Assembly: GCF_900114535.1 (NCBI RefSeq)
Contig: NZ_FOTK01000023.1
Coordinates: 46,432 to 110,431, forward strand
Length of the DNA stretch: 64,000 nt
From: Methylobacterium pseudosasicola
GTDB taxonomy: Bacteria; Pseudomonadota; Alphaproteobacteria; Rhizobiales; Beijerinckiaceae
Reading direction: 5' to 3'
Numbering within the stretch: position 1 is the stretch's first letter; each line of letters begins with the position of its first letter. Shown here one piece after another: positions 33,957 to 42,229 of the stretch. The notes beneath the pieces were generated by a model, which saw only the letters and a list, made by a program, of their open reading frames with translations, had not been told where the DNA came from and searched no databases. A program made the translations under genes and the position numbers.

Positions 33957-34214
33957 CCAGCCGATGTCGGAAATTTGGGATTACTGACATGTATCGCCTG
34001 CAAAACTGACGCATAGTTTGTGCCGACGATTGTCGCCCCTAAGGATTTCAGATACTTAAAGTGGCTAGCGCTGTAAAATATCGGTTTTCTGAGCACCCGC
34101 GCCTTGCGAGCCTCGTCCCGATGGGCGGGTGTCGGATTTCGGATGATCCGGCCAGGGATCTCGCACGGCTGCCTGGACGGGCCTGCCCGGTCCTGATCGC
34201 TCGCCCGGAAACGC

Positions 34215-34249
34215 GACCGGCGCGCACGGAGGCTCCGCGCGCGCCGGTC
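34215..34249 (-). terminator. Hairpin downstream of the porin gene
   Basis: 11-bp GC stem GACCGGCGCGC/GCGCGCCGGTC (34215-34225 with 34239-34249). It lies about 65 bases past the porin stop on the minus strand. The T-run is weak (GCGTTTCC), so it may be a pausing or bidirectional element rather than a strong terminator. Confidence 0.45.
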
Positions 34250-34313
34250 TTGACGATTCTGCCCGCGAACCCGCCGGGGGCGGATTCGCGGGCAGCGGGG
34301 TGATCGCCTGGTG

Positions 34314-35837
34314 TCAGAGGCTCCCGGGACCCTTGGCCAGGCCGCCCAGGGTGAACAGGTCGACCGAGAGCTTCGCGCCGACGACGAAGGCGTTCGGGAT
34401 CGGCTTCGGCCGGAACGGGAAGCGGGTCTGGTCCGGGTCGATCACGTATTGCAGGTTCGGCATCAGCCGCACTGCCGGGGTGAGCTGGATGCCGTAGCTC
34501 AGCTCCAGGATGGTCTGGAGGGTGTCGACGTTGCGGCTGCTGAGCCCGTACGACGCGCGCGCCGCCCGGATATTGGCCGCCCCGAGGGAAGAAAGTTTTT
34601 CCATCACGAACACGGCGCCGAGGGTGTCGTAGGGCCGGCCCGGGAAGGTGCCGGTCAGAACGGCGCCGCCCTCCAGGAAGAAGTCCTGGGTCTGCCGCCC
34701 GCCGGTGGCGCCCAGCGCGACGCCGAACAGCGTCAGGCCCTGGATGCCGTTCGGGTCCGGACGCCAGACCATCTGGTCGAACCGGGCATAGACCGCCGAC
34801 CGGCCGAACCGGGTCAGGTCGTCGAGCCCGCTGAACAGGCGAGGCCCGCGGCGCACGTCGAGTACGGGATCGCTGTAGTCGGACCGGTCGATGATCGCGC
34901 CGATGCCGTAGTTGCGCGGCAGCGGATCGTTGCCGAAGTTGGTCGAGTAGCCGACTTCCACCGGGATCACCACGCCGGTGGCGCCGTTGGTCGACCAGTC
35001 GATGCCGTTCCGGTCGTCACGCTGGTTGCGGGGATTCACCTCGTAGACGCCGGCATGGACGAACACCTTGTCGTTGACCCAGGCCTTGGCGTGACCGCCC
35101 CAGCTCGCGATCGGCCAGTAGGTGAAGTTCGTCAGCTTGAACGCGGATTTCGGCGCGCCGCAGGTGCCGTTGTTCTGGAAGTTGCAGTAGAGCGGCGAGG
35201 CGAGGAACGGCGGGTTGGCCAGAAGGCGACCGACCTCCACGTCCAGGCGGTTGTCGAACAGCTTCTGCTCGTAGGACAGCACCGTGAGATGTGCGGTCTG
35301 ACCGCCGCCGTAGACCTCCTGGACGCTGGTGTTGTTGCCGATATAGTCCTGCGACAGGCTGCGGCCGTGACGCTGGGTCACGATGGTATGCACAGCGCCG
35401 CCGTCGATCCCGGCGAGACGGCCGAGGTCGGCATCGAGGCCGAACACGATCTGGCCGGTGTAGTCCGACCCCTGGCGGATGCCGCCCGACGGGTTGGCGG
35501 CGAATTCGCCGGTGTAGTTCAGGATCATGCTGATCCCGTTGCCGAGGTCGAGGGTGCCCGGCGGCAGGCCCGGCGGCGTCGCGCTGCTACCCTGCACGTC
35601 GGCCGCAGCCGCCGCGCTGTCGGCGCCGGCAAAGCTCCGCGCCGAGCGCACGGTCCGCCGCCGGGCGCGGTTCGCGCGGTACTGGGCCTTCGCCGCCGGG
35701 CTCGCCTTCGGGCCCGGATTCACCAGGGACGGTCCCCCGTCCGGAGCGTTTGCAACCTGAGCTTCGGCCGAACCGGTGCCCGCCGAGAGTGTCGCGGCGC
35801 AGAATGCGAGCGCCGCCCATCGCGTGTACTTTCCCAT
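34314..35837 (-). CDS. oprB: OprB family carbohydrate-selective porin
   Basis: 507 residues, outer membrane. The N-terminus is a Sec signal peptide (MGKYTRWAALAFCAATLSAG, cleavage near SAEA-Q, about 26). A 70-residue Ala/Arg-rich linker is followed by a beta-barrel with the OprB pattern, aromatic-rich strands and the final SLGGLAKGPGSL-type end. It would admit monosaccharides. It is the last gene of the leftward run whose other members oxidise an aldopentose, so it probably takes up the same sugar. It is followed by a GC hairpin. Confidence 0.8.
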   Translation of the reverse strand: MGKYTRWAALAFCAATLSAGTGSAEAQVANAPDGGPSLVNPGPKASPAAKAQYRANRARRRTVRSARSFAGADSAAAAADVQGSSATPPGLPPGTLDLGNGISMILNYTGEFAANPSGGIRQGSDYTGQIVFGLDADLGRLAGIDGGAVHTIVTQRHGRSLSQDYIGNNTSVQEVYGGGQTAHLTVLSYEQKLFDNRLDVEVGRLLANPPFLASPLYCNFQNNGTCGAPKSAFKLTNFTYWPIASWGGHAKAWVNDKVFVHAGVYEVNPRNQRDDRNGIDWSTNGATGVVIPVEVGYSTNFGNDPLPRNYGIGAIIDRSDYSDPVLDVRRGPRLFSGLDDLTRFGRSAVYARFDQMVWRPDPNGIQGLTLFGVALGATGGRQTQDFFLEGGAVLTGTFPGRPYDTLGAVFVMEKLSSLGAANIRAARASYGLSSRNVDTLQTILELSYGIQLTPAVRLMPNLQYVIDPDQTRFPFRPKPIPNAFVVGAKLSVDLFTLGGLAKGPGSL

Positions 35838-35912
35838 AACAGTGACTCCCCCTTAGTAACGCGCGGCCCTGATTGGCTCTGTCGCGTTGGTGTTCCGCCG
35901 GGATCCCTCCGG

Positions 35913-36848
35913 TCAGTCCGTGAAGGCCTCCACGGTGCGGCGCTCGCCGCGCAGGAAGGCGTCGGCGACGTGGATCAGCGGGTTCAGGTCGACGTCGCTC
36001 GTGCCGGATCGGACGAGGGCGGCGAAGCGGTCGTAGAGGCCGCGATATTCGGCCTCCGGAGGCAGCGGCTGTTCGCTGCCGTCGATGGTGAGGACGCTGC
36101 CGCCCTTCGACAGCACCAGCAGGCCGTCCTCGGTGTCGACGCGGATGTCCCAGGTCTGCGGGCCGGTCTGGCGCCAGTCGAACACGGCCTCGATCGCGGT
36201 GCCGTCGGCGTCGGTGAAGTGCAGGTCGGCGGCGATCGGCGCCTGCCGGTTCTCCGGGACCGAGAGGGTCGCGCCGGTGAGGAAGAAGGGCGGCAGGATG
36301 TGGGTCGCGATCGACAGGGCGTTGATCCCCGGATCGAACACGCCCATGCCGCCGGCCTGCCAGATCCAAGCCTGGTTCGGATGCCAGTGCCGGACATCCT
36401 CCATCCAGGCGATCGCCACCGACCGGATCCGGCGGCCGGACAGCCAGTGCCGCGCGGGCTCGACCCCGGGGGCGTAGCGGGAGTGCCAGCTGGCGAACAG
36501 GCTCACGCCCCGCGCCCGCGCGGCCTCGATCAGGATCCCGACTTCCGCGAGCGTCGCCCCCGGGGGCTTCTCCAGGAAGACGTGCCGGCCGGCCTCGATC
36601 GCCGCCAGGGCGGCCGAGAACCGCACCTGCGGCGGCTGGCACAGGGCGACCGCATCGAGGTCGCCCTGCCCCGCCAGCATCTCCGCCAGCGTGCGGTAGT
36701 TCGGCACCCCCTCGTAGCGGCCTTCGCGGCTCGCCACGGCGGTCAGGGTGTAGTCCGGCGAGGCGCCGATCACCGGCAGGTGCTGGTCCCGGGCGATCTT
36801 GCCGATGCCGACCAGCCCGATGCGGATCGTCCCGTTCGAAGCCGACAT
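35913..36848 (-). CDS. araA: L-arabinose/D-galactose 1-dehydrogenase, Gfo/Idh/MocA family
   Basis: 311 residues. The NAD(P)-binding GLVGIGKIARDQHLP (11-25), the EKPPGATLAEVG motif (about 93-104) with the conserved Lys, and DVRHWHPNQAWIWQAGGMGVFDPGINALS (about 150-178) closely resemble the L-arabinose 1-dehydrogenase of Azospirillum brasilense. The reaction oxidises the sugar to its gamma-lactone. The symbol follows the Azospirillum usage and must not be confused with isomerase araA. It sits one base from the FAH-family gene upstream, so both are in one operon. D-galactose is a possible second substrate. Confidence 0.8.
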   Translation of the reverse strand: MSASNGTIRIGLVGIGKIARDQHLPVIGASPDYTLTAVASREGRYEGVPNYRTLAEMLAGQGDLDAVALCQPPQVRFSAALAAIEAGRHVFLEKPPGATLAEVGILIEAARARGVSLFASWHSRYAPGVEPARHWLSGRRIRSVAIAWMEDVRHWHPNQAWIWQAGGMGVFDPGINALSIATHILPPFFLTGATLSVPENRQAPIAADLHFTDADGTAIEAVFDWRQTGPQTWDIRVDTEDGLLVLSKGGSVLTIDGSEQPLPPEAEYRGLYDRFAALVRSGTSDVDLNPLIHVADAFLRGERRTVEAFTD

Positions 36849-36849
36849 C

Positions 36850-37833
36850 TCAGAGGACCTTCACGGTGAGTTCGCGGGCGGGTGCGACCGCCAGGGGATT
36901 GCGCAGGGGCAGGGTGAAGGGCGCGGCCTCGATCTCGAACACGTCCCCGGGCTGCGCCGTGACGCCGTCGCTGAACGACAGGGTGGCGGTGCCGAAGAAG
37001 TGGACGTGCACGTCGCCGGGGCGGCGGAACGGGGCGTATTTGAAGTGGTGCCGCTCCAGGTTCTCGATCGTGTGGGACATGTTCGCCTCCCCCGAGAGGA
37101 ACGGCTTCTCCCACAGCACGGCGCCGTCACGCCGGATGCGGCTGGAGCCGCGCACGTCCGCGGGCAAGGCCCCCAGCCACAGTTCCGGGCCGAGCGCCGC
37201 GGGACGGAGCTTCGAATGGGCGAGCCACAGGTAGTTGCCGCGCTCGGTGACGTGGTCGGAGAACTCGTTGGCCAGGGCGAAGCCGAGGCGCACCGGATCG
37301 CCGTCCGGATCGATCAGGTAGATGCCGGCGATCTCCGGCTCCTCGCCGCCGTCCAGCGCGAAGGCCGGCGACAGGAGCGGCTCGCCGGTGCCGACGATCG
37401 CGGCGCCGTCGCCCTTGTAGAACCATTCGGGCTGGACCCCGGTCTCGCCCGGGGCGGGCTTGCCGCCCTCGACGCCCATCCGGAACATCCGCATGGAATC
37501 GGTCGGGGCCGGATCCGCCGCCGCTGCCCGGTGCATCTTGTCCCGACCCTCGGCCGAGCCGAGATGGGTCAGGCCGGTGCCGCTGAGCAGCAGATGCGCG
37601 GGATCCGCGTGGTCGATCGGCGGCAGCAGCCGCACGGCGTCGAGATCCACGGTGTCGCCGAGCCCGAGCCGGGAAGCCGTCTCGGCCAGGCCGTCCCCCG
37701 CCGCGAGCGCGCGCCGGGCCAGCTCCAGGACGCTGTCCACACCGGCCACGCTCCGCGCCCGGCCGTCCTCCAGCACCGCCACACCCCGTCGCCCGTCGGG
37801 GGCGCGGAATTGTAGGAGTGATTGACCCATCAT
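36850..37833 (-). CDS. FAH-family protein, AraD1/GguC-like (2-keto-3-deoxy-L-arabonate dehydratase)
   Basis: 327 residues. The C-terminal half carries the fumarylacetoacetate hydrolase fold metal-binding region (around GFALANEFSDHVTERGNYLWLAHSKL). It matches the GguC/AraD1 and XylX branch, which in oxidative pentose pathways removes water from 2-keto-3-deoxypentonate to give alpha-ketoglutarate semialdehyde. GGGAGG precedes the ATG at 37833. Order in the operon between the semialdehyde dehydrogenase (upstream) and the sugar dehydrogenase (downstream) supports this step. Confidence 0.75.
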   Translation of the reverse strand: MMGQSLLQFRAPDGRRGVAVLEDGRARSVAGVDSVLELARRALAAGDGLAETASRLGLGDTVDLDAVRLLPPIDHADPAHLLLSGTGLTHLGSAEGRDKMHRAAAADPAPTDSMRMFRMGVEGGKPAPGETGVQPEWFYKGDGAAIVGTGEPLLSPAFALDGGEEPEIAGIYLIDPDGDPVRLGFALANEFSDHVTERGNYLWLAHSKLRPAALGPELWLGALPADVRGSSRIRRDGAVLWEKPFLSGEANMSHTIENLERHHFKYAPFRRPGDVHVHFFGTATLSFSDGVTAQPGDVFEIEAAPFTLPLRNPLAVAPARELTVKVL

Positions 37834-37899
37834 GATCCTCCCAGGGCCGGTCTTCGTCGGGCCGGCTCGAAATCAGGCGACGGCGCGCATGGCGGCGCG

Positions 37900-39507
37900 T
37901 CAGCGGTCGAAGGTCGGGCTGAGCGTGCCGTCGACCCTGCGGGTGAGATGCCAGGGATTGTCCGGGCGCAGGGGCTGCGGCAGCAGCGCCTCGGGTAGGT
38001 CCTGGTAGCAGACCGGGCGGAGGAACCGCTCGATCGCCAGAGTGCCGACCGAGGTGGTGCGCCCGTCGGACGTCGCCGGGAACGGGCCGCCATGGACCAT
38101 CGCGGGTGCCACCTCCACGCCGGTGGGCCAGCCATTGGCGAGGATGCGGCCGGCCTTGCGAGCCAGCGCCGGGACCAGGCCGGCGGCGATGTGCTCGTCG
38201 GCGCGATCGAGGTGCAGGGTCGCGGTGAGCTGACCCGGGAGCGCGGCGATGATGCGATTGACCTCGTCGAGATCCGCGGCCGCCACCAGGATCGCCGCGG
38301 GGCCGAACATCTCGTCGGCGAGGCCGGGATCCGCCAGGAACCGCGCCCCGTCCGTGCGCAGCAGGGCCGCGGGGGCGCCCCCGGGACCAGCCTTCTCCCC
38401 GCGTGCGGCGACCGTCACCCCCGGGCGGCCCGCCATCGCGGCGACGCCGTGCTCGAAGCGGGCGCGGATGTCGGCGGTCAGCATCGCGTGCGGCGCGCTC
38501 TCGCGGATCGCCGTCGCAGCGGCCTGCGCGAAGGCCTCGACGTCGGAGCCGGCGATCCCGATCAGCAGGCCCGGATTGGTGCAGAACTGCCCGGCCCCCA
38601 GGGTCAGGGACTGGACGAAGCCGGCGGCCAGGGCCGCGCTCCGCGCCCGCAGGGCGCCGGGCAGCAGCAGCACGGGATTGACCGCGCTCATCTCGGCATA
38701 GACCGGGATCGGCTCGGGGCGGCCTGCCGCCACCCGCAGCAGGGCGAGACCGCCGCCGCGGGAGCCGGTGAAGCCCACCGCCTTGATCCGCGAATCGGCG
38801 ACGAGGGCCGTCCCGAGGGCGTTCGACGGCCCCGGCAGATAGGAGAACACGCCCGGATGCAGGCCGCTGGCGGCGACCGCCGCCCGCACCGCACGGGCCA
38901 CCAACTCGCCGGTCCCGGGATGGGCCGGGTGGCCCTTGACCACCACCGGGCAGCCGGCGGCCAGCGCCGAGGCGGTGTCGCCGCCGGCCACCGAGAAGGC
39001 GAGCGGGAAGTTGCTGGCCCCGAACACCGCCACCGAGCCGAGGGCGACGTGGCGGCGGCGCAGATCGGGGCGCGGCAGGGGCGTGCGCTTGGGCTGCGCC
39101 GGATCGATCGTGGCCTGGACCCAGTCGCCCGCTCGGACGACGTTGGCGAACAGGCGCAGCTGGCCGATGGTGCGGGCGCGCTCGCCCTCCAGCCGGGCGC
39201 GCGGCAGCCCGGTCTCGGCGATGGCCCGCTCGATCAGCGACTCGCCTAGATCGCCCACGGCCGCGGCCACGGTATCCAGGAAGCCGGCCCGCACCTCGGG
39301 GGTTGATTCGGAAAAGCTCGGGAACGCCGCGTCCGCCAGGGCGCAGGCCGCCGCGACCTCGTCCGTTCCGGCGGCCGAGAAAGCCGGTTCCAGCGCCGCC
39401 CCGCTTGCAGGATCGACGGCCCGGAACGTATCGGTCGTGGTCGCATCCTCGGCACCGATCAGGACCGCGCCGCGAATCTCCGCACGCACTTTCAGCTCTT
39501 TACTCAT
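37900..39507 (-). CDS. Alpha-ketoglutarate semialdehyde dehydrogenase (NADP+)
   Basis: 535 residues of the aldehyde dehydrogenase superfamily. Visible are NFPLAFSVAGGDTASALAAGCPVVVKGH (about 165-192), GFTGSRGGG for the cofactor, the general base in YAEMSAVNPVLL (E about 270) and the catalytic cysteine in GAGQFCTNPG (C about 309). The long N-terminus and this pattern are those of type II/III KGSADH, the last enzyme of the oxidative pentose route, giving 2-oxoglutarate. Its ATG lies inside the putative regulatory motif at 39501-39515. It is divergent from the GntR gene. Confidence 0.85.
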   Translation of the reverse strand: MSKELKVRAEIRGAVLIGAEDATTTDTFRAVDPASGAALEPAFSAAGTDEVAAACALADAAFPSFSESTPEVRAGFLDTVAAAVGDLGESLIERAIAETGLPRARLEGERARTIGQLRLFANVVRAGDWVQATIDPAQPKRTPLPRPDLRRRHVALGSVAVFGASNFPLAFSVAGGDTASALAAGCPVVVKGHPAHPGTGELVARAVRAAVAASGLHPGVFSYLPGPSNALGTALVADSRIKAVGFTGSRGGGLALLRVAAGRPEPIPVYAEMSAVNPVLLLPGALRARSAALAAGFVQSLTLGAGQFCTNPGLLIGIAGSDVEAFAQAAATAIRESAPHAMLTADIRARFEHGVAAMAGRPGVTVAARGEKAGPGGAPAALLRTDGARFLADPGLADEMFGPAAILVAAADLDEVNRIIAALPGQLTATLHLDRADEHIAAGLVPALARKAGRILANGWPTGVEVAPAMVHGGPFPATSDGRTTSVGTLAIERFLRPVCYQDLPEALLPQPLRPDNPWHLTRRVDGTLSPTFDR

Positions 39508-39515
39508 ACAAATAA
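39501..39515. promoter_or_regulatory. Shared motif, candidate GntR operator (copy 1)
   Basis: TACTCATACAAATAA. The first 13 bases are identical to those at 43475-43487. It overlaps the start codon of the semialdehyde dehydrogenase gene, in the region divergent to the GntR regulator. TTGTATGA on the minus strand resembles half sites of GntR/FCD regulators. Confidence 0.5.
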
Positions 39516-39652
39516 CTTAGAGCAGTTGTGCAGTGGCTGCAAGCCTGGCGGCATTATGATGCTTGCGGGTGTCGCCGCTTGCACTCCTACAACTTCCAGG
39601 TACGATCGCGGCGATCCTGCCCCGACCTGGCGGCTCGGTCTGGAGGTGTCAG

Positions 39653-40393
39653 GTGAGGGGGGATCCGGGGTTCGAGGACATCAAGCTGCCGCTGGCTTCG
39701 GGCTCACGCCGGATCCACGGCTCGGTCGCCCGCGACCTGGGCGTGGCGATCCTGGCCGGTCGCTACGCGCCCGGAGACGTGCTGCCCGGCGAAATCGAGT
39801 TCTCGGAGCAGTTGAAGGTCTCGCGCACAGCCTATCGCGAGGCGATCCGCATCCTGAGCGCCAAGGGGCTGGTCGAGAGCCGGCCCCGCACCGGGACCCG
39901 GGTGACCCAGCGCAGCCGCTGGAACCTGCTCGATCCCGACATCCTCGCCTGGGCCTTCGAGGCCGAGCCCAGCGAAACCTTCATCCGGGACCTGTTCGAG
40001 TTGCGGATGATCGTCGAGCCGGCGGCGGCGGCCCTGGCGGCCGAGCGGCGCTCGGGCCTCGACATCTCCCGGATGGGCCACGCCCTCGAGGAGATGGGCC
40101 GCTACGGCCTCGCCACCGAGATTGGGCGGGCCGCCGACCAGGCGTTCCACAACACGATTCTGGAGGCAGCGCGCAACGGCCCGCTGATGGCTCTGTCGAG
40201 TTCCATCGCTGCCGCAGTGACTTGGACGACGATCTTCAAGCAGCGCCGCAGCGCCCTACCCCGGGACCCGATGCCGGACCACCGGATCCTGTATGAGGCG
40301 ATCGTGGCCGGCGATGTCGAAGGCGCGCGCGCCGCGATGACCGAGCTCGTCCGCTTGGCGCTTGCCGACACCGAGCTCTCTCTGAAGGCGTGA
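39653..40393 (+). CDS. GntR family regulator, FCD type
   Basis: 246 residues from a GTG start with GGAGG upstream; a longer frame from 39563 lacks such a site. N-terminal winged helix: VARDLGVAILAGRYAPGDVLPGEIEFSEQLKVSRTAYREAIRILSAKGLVESRPRTGTRV (about 25-85). The C-terminal FCD ligand domain has metal-binding His positions (including FHNTILEAARN and MPDHRILYEAI). It is the likely repressor of the sugar-acid genes, released by a sugar acid or keto-deoxy acid. It is divergent from the semialdehyde dehydrogenase and followed by a strong bidirectional terminator. Confidence 0.85.
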   Translation: MRGDPGFEDIKLPLASGSRRIHGSVARDLGVAILAGRYAPGDVLPGEIEFSEQLKVSRTAYREAIRILSAKGLVESRPRTGTRVTQRSRWNLLDPDILAWAFEAEPSETFIRDLFELRMIVEPAAAALAAERRSGLDISRMGHALEEMGRYGLATEIGRAADQAFHNTILEAARNGPLMALSSSIAAAVTWTTIFKQRRSALPRDPMPDHRILYEAIVAGDVEGARAAMTELVRLALADTELSLKA

Positions 40394-40426
40394 AAAACCC
40401 CGCCGCCGTTGCAGCGGCGGGGTTTT
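40393..40426. terminator. Bidirectional terminator between converging genes
   Basis: AAAACCCCGCCGC/GCGGCGGGGTTTT (40394-40406 with 40413-40425) is a perfect 13-bp inverted repeat including A and T runs on both sides. It ends both the GntR gene (plus) and the dehydratase operon (minus), whose stops are within a few bases. Confidence 0.9.
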
Positions 40427-40429
40427 CTG

Positions 40430-42229
40430 TCAGTGGTTGTCCCGCGGCAGGCCGCTGGTCTGAGCAATCCGCTGGAAGCGCTCGGCACCCTCCAGGATCG
40501 CGCCGGTGTGCATCTGCCCCACGCTCGCGCGCTGGATCGCCTGCCACGGGGTCTGAGATGCCGGATAGGCGTAGCCCCCGGCCTCCTCCAGGGCCTTGCG
40601 CCGGCGCGCGATCTCGTCGGCGTCGAGCAGCATGTCGGCGGTGCCGCGCTTCAGGTCGATCCGCACCCGGTCGCCGGTGCGCAGCAGCGCGAGGCCGCCG
40701 CCCACTGCCGCCTCGGGCGAGGCGTTGAGGATCGAGGGCGAGGCCGAGGTGCCGGATTGCCGCCCGTCACCGAGGCAGGGCAGCGCGTGCACCCCGGAGC
40801 GGATCAGGTAGGCCGGCGGGCGCATGTTCACCACTTCCGCCGCGCCCGGATAGCCGACCGGGCCGGCGCCGCGCATGATCAGGATGCTGTTCTCGTCGAC
40901 CGCCAGCGCCGGGTCGTCGATCCGATGATGGTAATCCTCCGGACCGTCGAACACCACGGCCCGGCCCTCGAAGGCCTCCGGATCCTCGGGGTTCGAGAGG
41001 TAGCGCTCCCGGAACTCTTCGCCGATCACGCTGGTCTTCATGATCGCCGCGTCGAACAGGTTGCCGCGCAGCACCAGGAAGCCGGCGGCCTCCTTCAGCG
41101 GCCGGTCGATCGGGCGGATCACATCCTCGTCCTCGATCACCGCGTCGCGGCAATTGTCGCCGATGGTACGGCCGTTCACCGTCAGGGCGTTCTCGTGGAG
41201 CAGCCCGCGCCGCATCAGCTGCGCGGCCACCGCCGGGAGGCCGCCCGCGCGGTAGTAATCCTCGCCGAGATACTCACCCGCAGGCTGCAGGTTGACCAGG
41301 AGCGGCACGTCGAGGCCGTGGGTCTGCCAGTCGGCGATGTCGAGCTCGACCCCCGCGTGGCGGGCGAGCGCGGCCAGGTGGATCGGGGCGTTGGTCGAGC
41401 CGCCGATCGCCGAGTTGAGCACGATCGCGTTGAGGAACGCCTCCCGGGTCAGGATGTCGGTGGGCTTGAGGTCCTCAGCCACCATCTCGACGATGCGCTT
41501 GCCGGTGCGATAGGCGACCTCCTGCCGGTCGCGGTAGGGCGCCGGGATCGCCGCGGAGCCCGGCAGCATCATGCCGAGCGCCTCCGCGAGGGCGTTCATC
41601 GTCGTGGCCGTGCCCATGGTGTTGCAGTAGCCGGTGGAGGGGGCGGACGAGGTCACCAGCTTGATGAAGCCCTCGTGGTCGATCTCCCCGGCGGCCAGCA
41701 TCTGGCGCGCCCGCCACACGATGGTGCCGGAGCCGGTGCGCTGGCCCTTGTACCAGCCGTTGAGCATCGGCCCCACCGACAGGGCGATGGCCGGGATGTT
41801 CACGGTGGCGGCCGCCATGAGGCAGGCCGGGGTGGTCTTGTCGCAGCCCGTGGTCAGCACCACGGCGTCGAGGGGGTAGCCGTACAGGAGCTCGACCAGC
41901 CCGAGATAGGCGAGGTTGCGGTCGAGGCCGGCGGTGGGCCGCTTGCCGGTCTCCTGGATCGGATGGACCGGGAATTCGAGGGCGATGCCGCCGGCCTCGC
42001 GGATGCCCTCGCGGACGCGCTCCGCCAGGACGAGGTGGTGCCGGTTGCACGGCGACAGGTCCGAGCCGGTCTGGGCGATGCCGATGATCGGCTTGCCGGA
42101 ACGCAGCTCCTCCAGGCTGAGGCCGAAGTTCAGGTAGCGCTCCAAGTAGAGCGCGGTCATGTCGATATTGTCGGGGTTGTCGAACCAGGCGCGCGAGCGC
42201 AGGGGCCGGGAAGTCGGGTGATCGGTCAT
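40430..42229 (-). CDS. IlvD/EDD family sugar-acid dehydratase (xylonate/L-arabinonate type)
   Basis: 599 residues. SGKPIIGIAQTGSDLSPCN (about 44-62), LTTGCDKTTPA (about 124-134), APSTGYCNTMGTATTMNA (about 190-207) and LGDGRQSGTSASPSI hold the cysteines of the iron-sulfur cluster and the active site. The sequence follows Caulobacter XylD closely along its length, for example WFDNPDNIDMTALYLERYLN near the start. The reaction dehydrates D-xylonate or L-arabinonate to the 2-keto-3-deoxy acid. Together with the arabinose-type dehydrogenase, L-arabinonate is the more likely substrate. The ATG overlaps the epimerase stop (ATGA). Confidence 0.85.
   Translation of the reverse strand: MTDHPTSRPLRSRAWFDNPDNIDMTALYLERYLNFGLSLEELRSGKPIIGIAQTGSDLSPCNRHHLVLAERVREGIREAGGIALEFPVHPIQETGKRPTAGLDRNLAYLGLVELLYGYPLDAVVLTTGCDKTTPACLMAAATVNIPAIALSVGPMLNGWYKGQRTGSGTIVWRARQMLAAGEIDHEGFIKLVTSSAPSTGYCNTMGTATTMNALAEALGMMLPGSAAIPAPYRDRQEVAYRTGKRIVEMVAEDLKPTDILTREAFLNAIVLNSAIGGSTNAPIHLAALARHAGVELDIADWQTHGLDVPLLVNLQPAGEYLGEDYYRAGGLPAVAAQLMRRGLLHENALTVNGRTIGDNCRDAVIEDEDVIRPIDRPLKEAAGFLVLRGNLFDAAIMKTSVIGEEFRERYLSNPEDPEAFEGRAVVFDGPEDYHHRIDDPALAVDENSILIMRGAGPVGYPGAAEVVNMRPPAYLIRSGVHALPCLGDGRQSGTSASPSILNASPEAAVGGGLALLRTGDRVRIDLKRGTADMLLDADEIARRRKALEEAGGYAYPASQTPWQAIQRASVGQMHTGAILEGAERFQRIAQTSGLPRDNH

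Larger units (their letters stand above)
33864..34313. other. Intergenic stretch after tniQ
   Basis: 450 bases with no gene. It holds the strong plus-strand terminator (33924-33956), an AT-rich segment (about 33960-34090) and a large GC hairpin (34215-34249). TGTCGC words occur at 33866 and 34030 but in direct rather than inverted orientation to those at 27.5-27.9 kb. This is a plausible place for the other end of the transposon if it is a minimal element. Confidence 0.45.

Noticed and set aside
27559..33990. TGTCA at 27559 and TGACA at 33984 as possible Tn7-like terminal sequences
   Set aside because: Only five bases are shared, there is no matching target duplication and no repeated TnsB-like sites in the right orientation.
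33896..34096. Short minus-strand frame after tniQ
   Set aside because: Covers the strong terminator and has no ribosome binding site.
39563..39652. Longer N-terminus for the GntR regulator
   Set aside because: The GTG at 39653 has a strong GGAGG site and the winged helix starts soon after.
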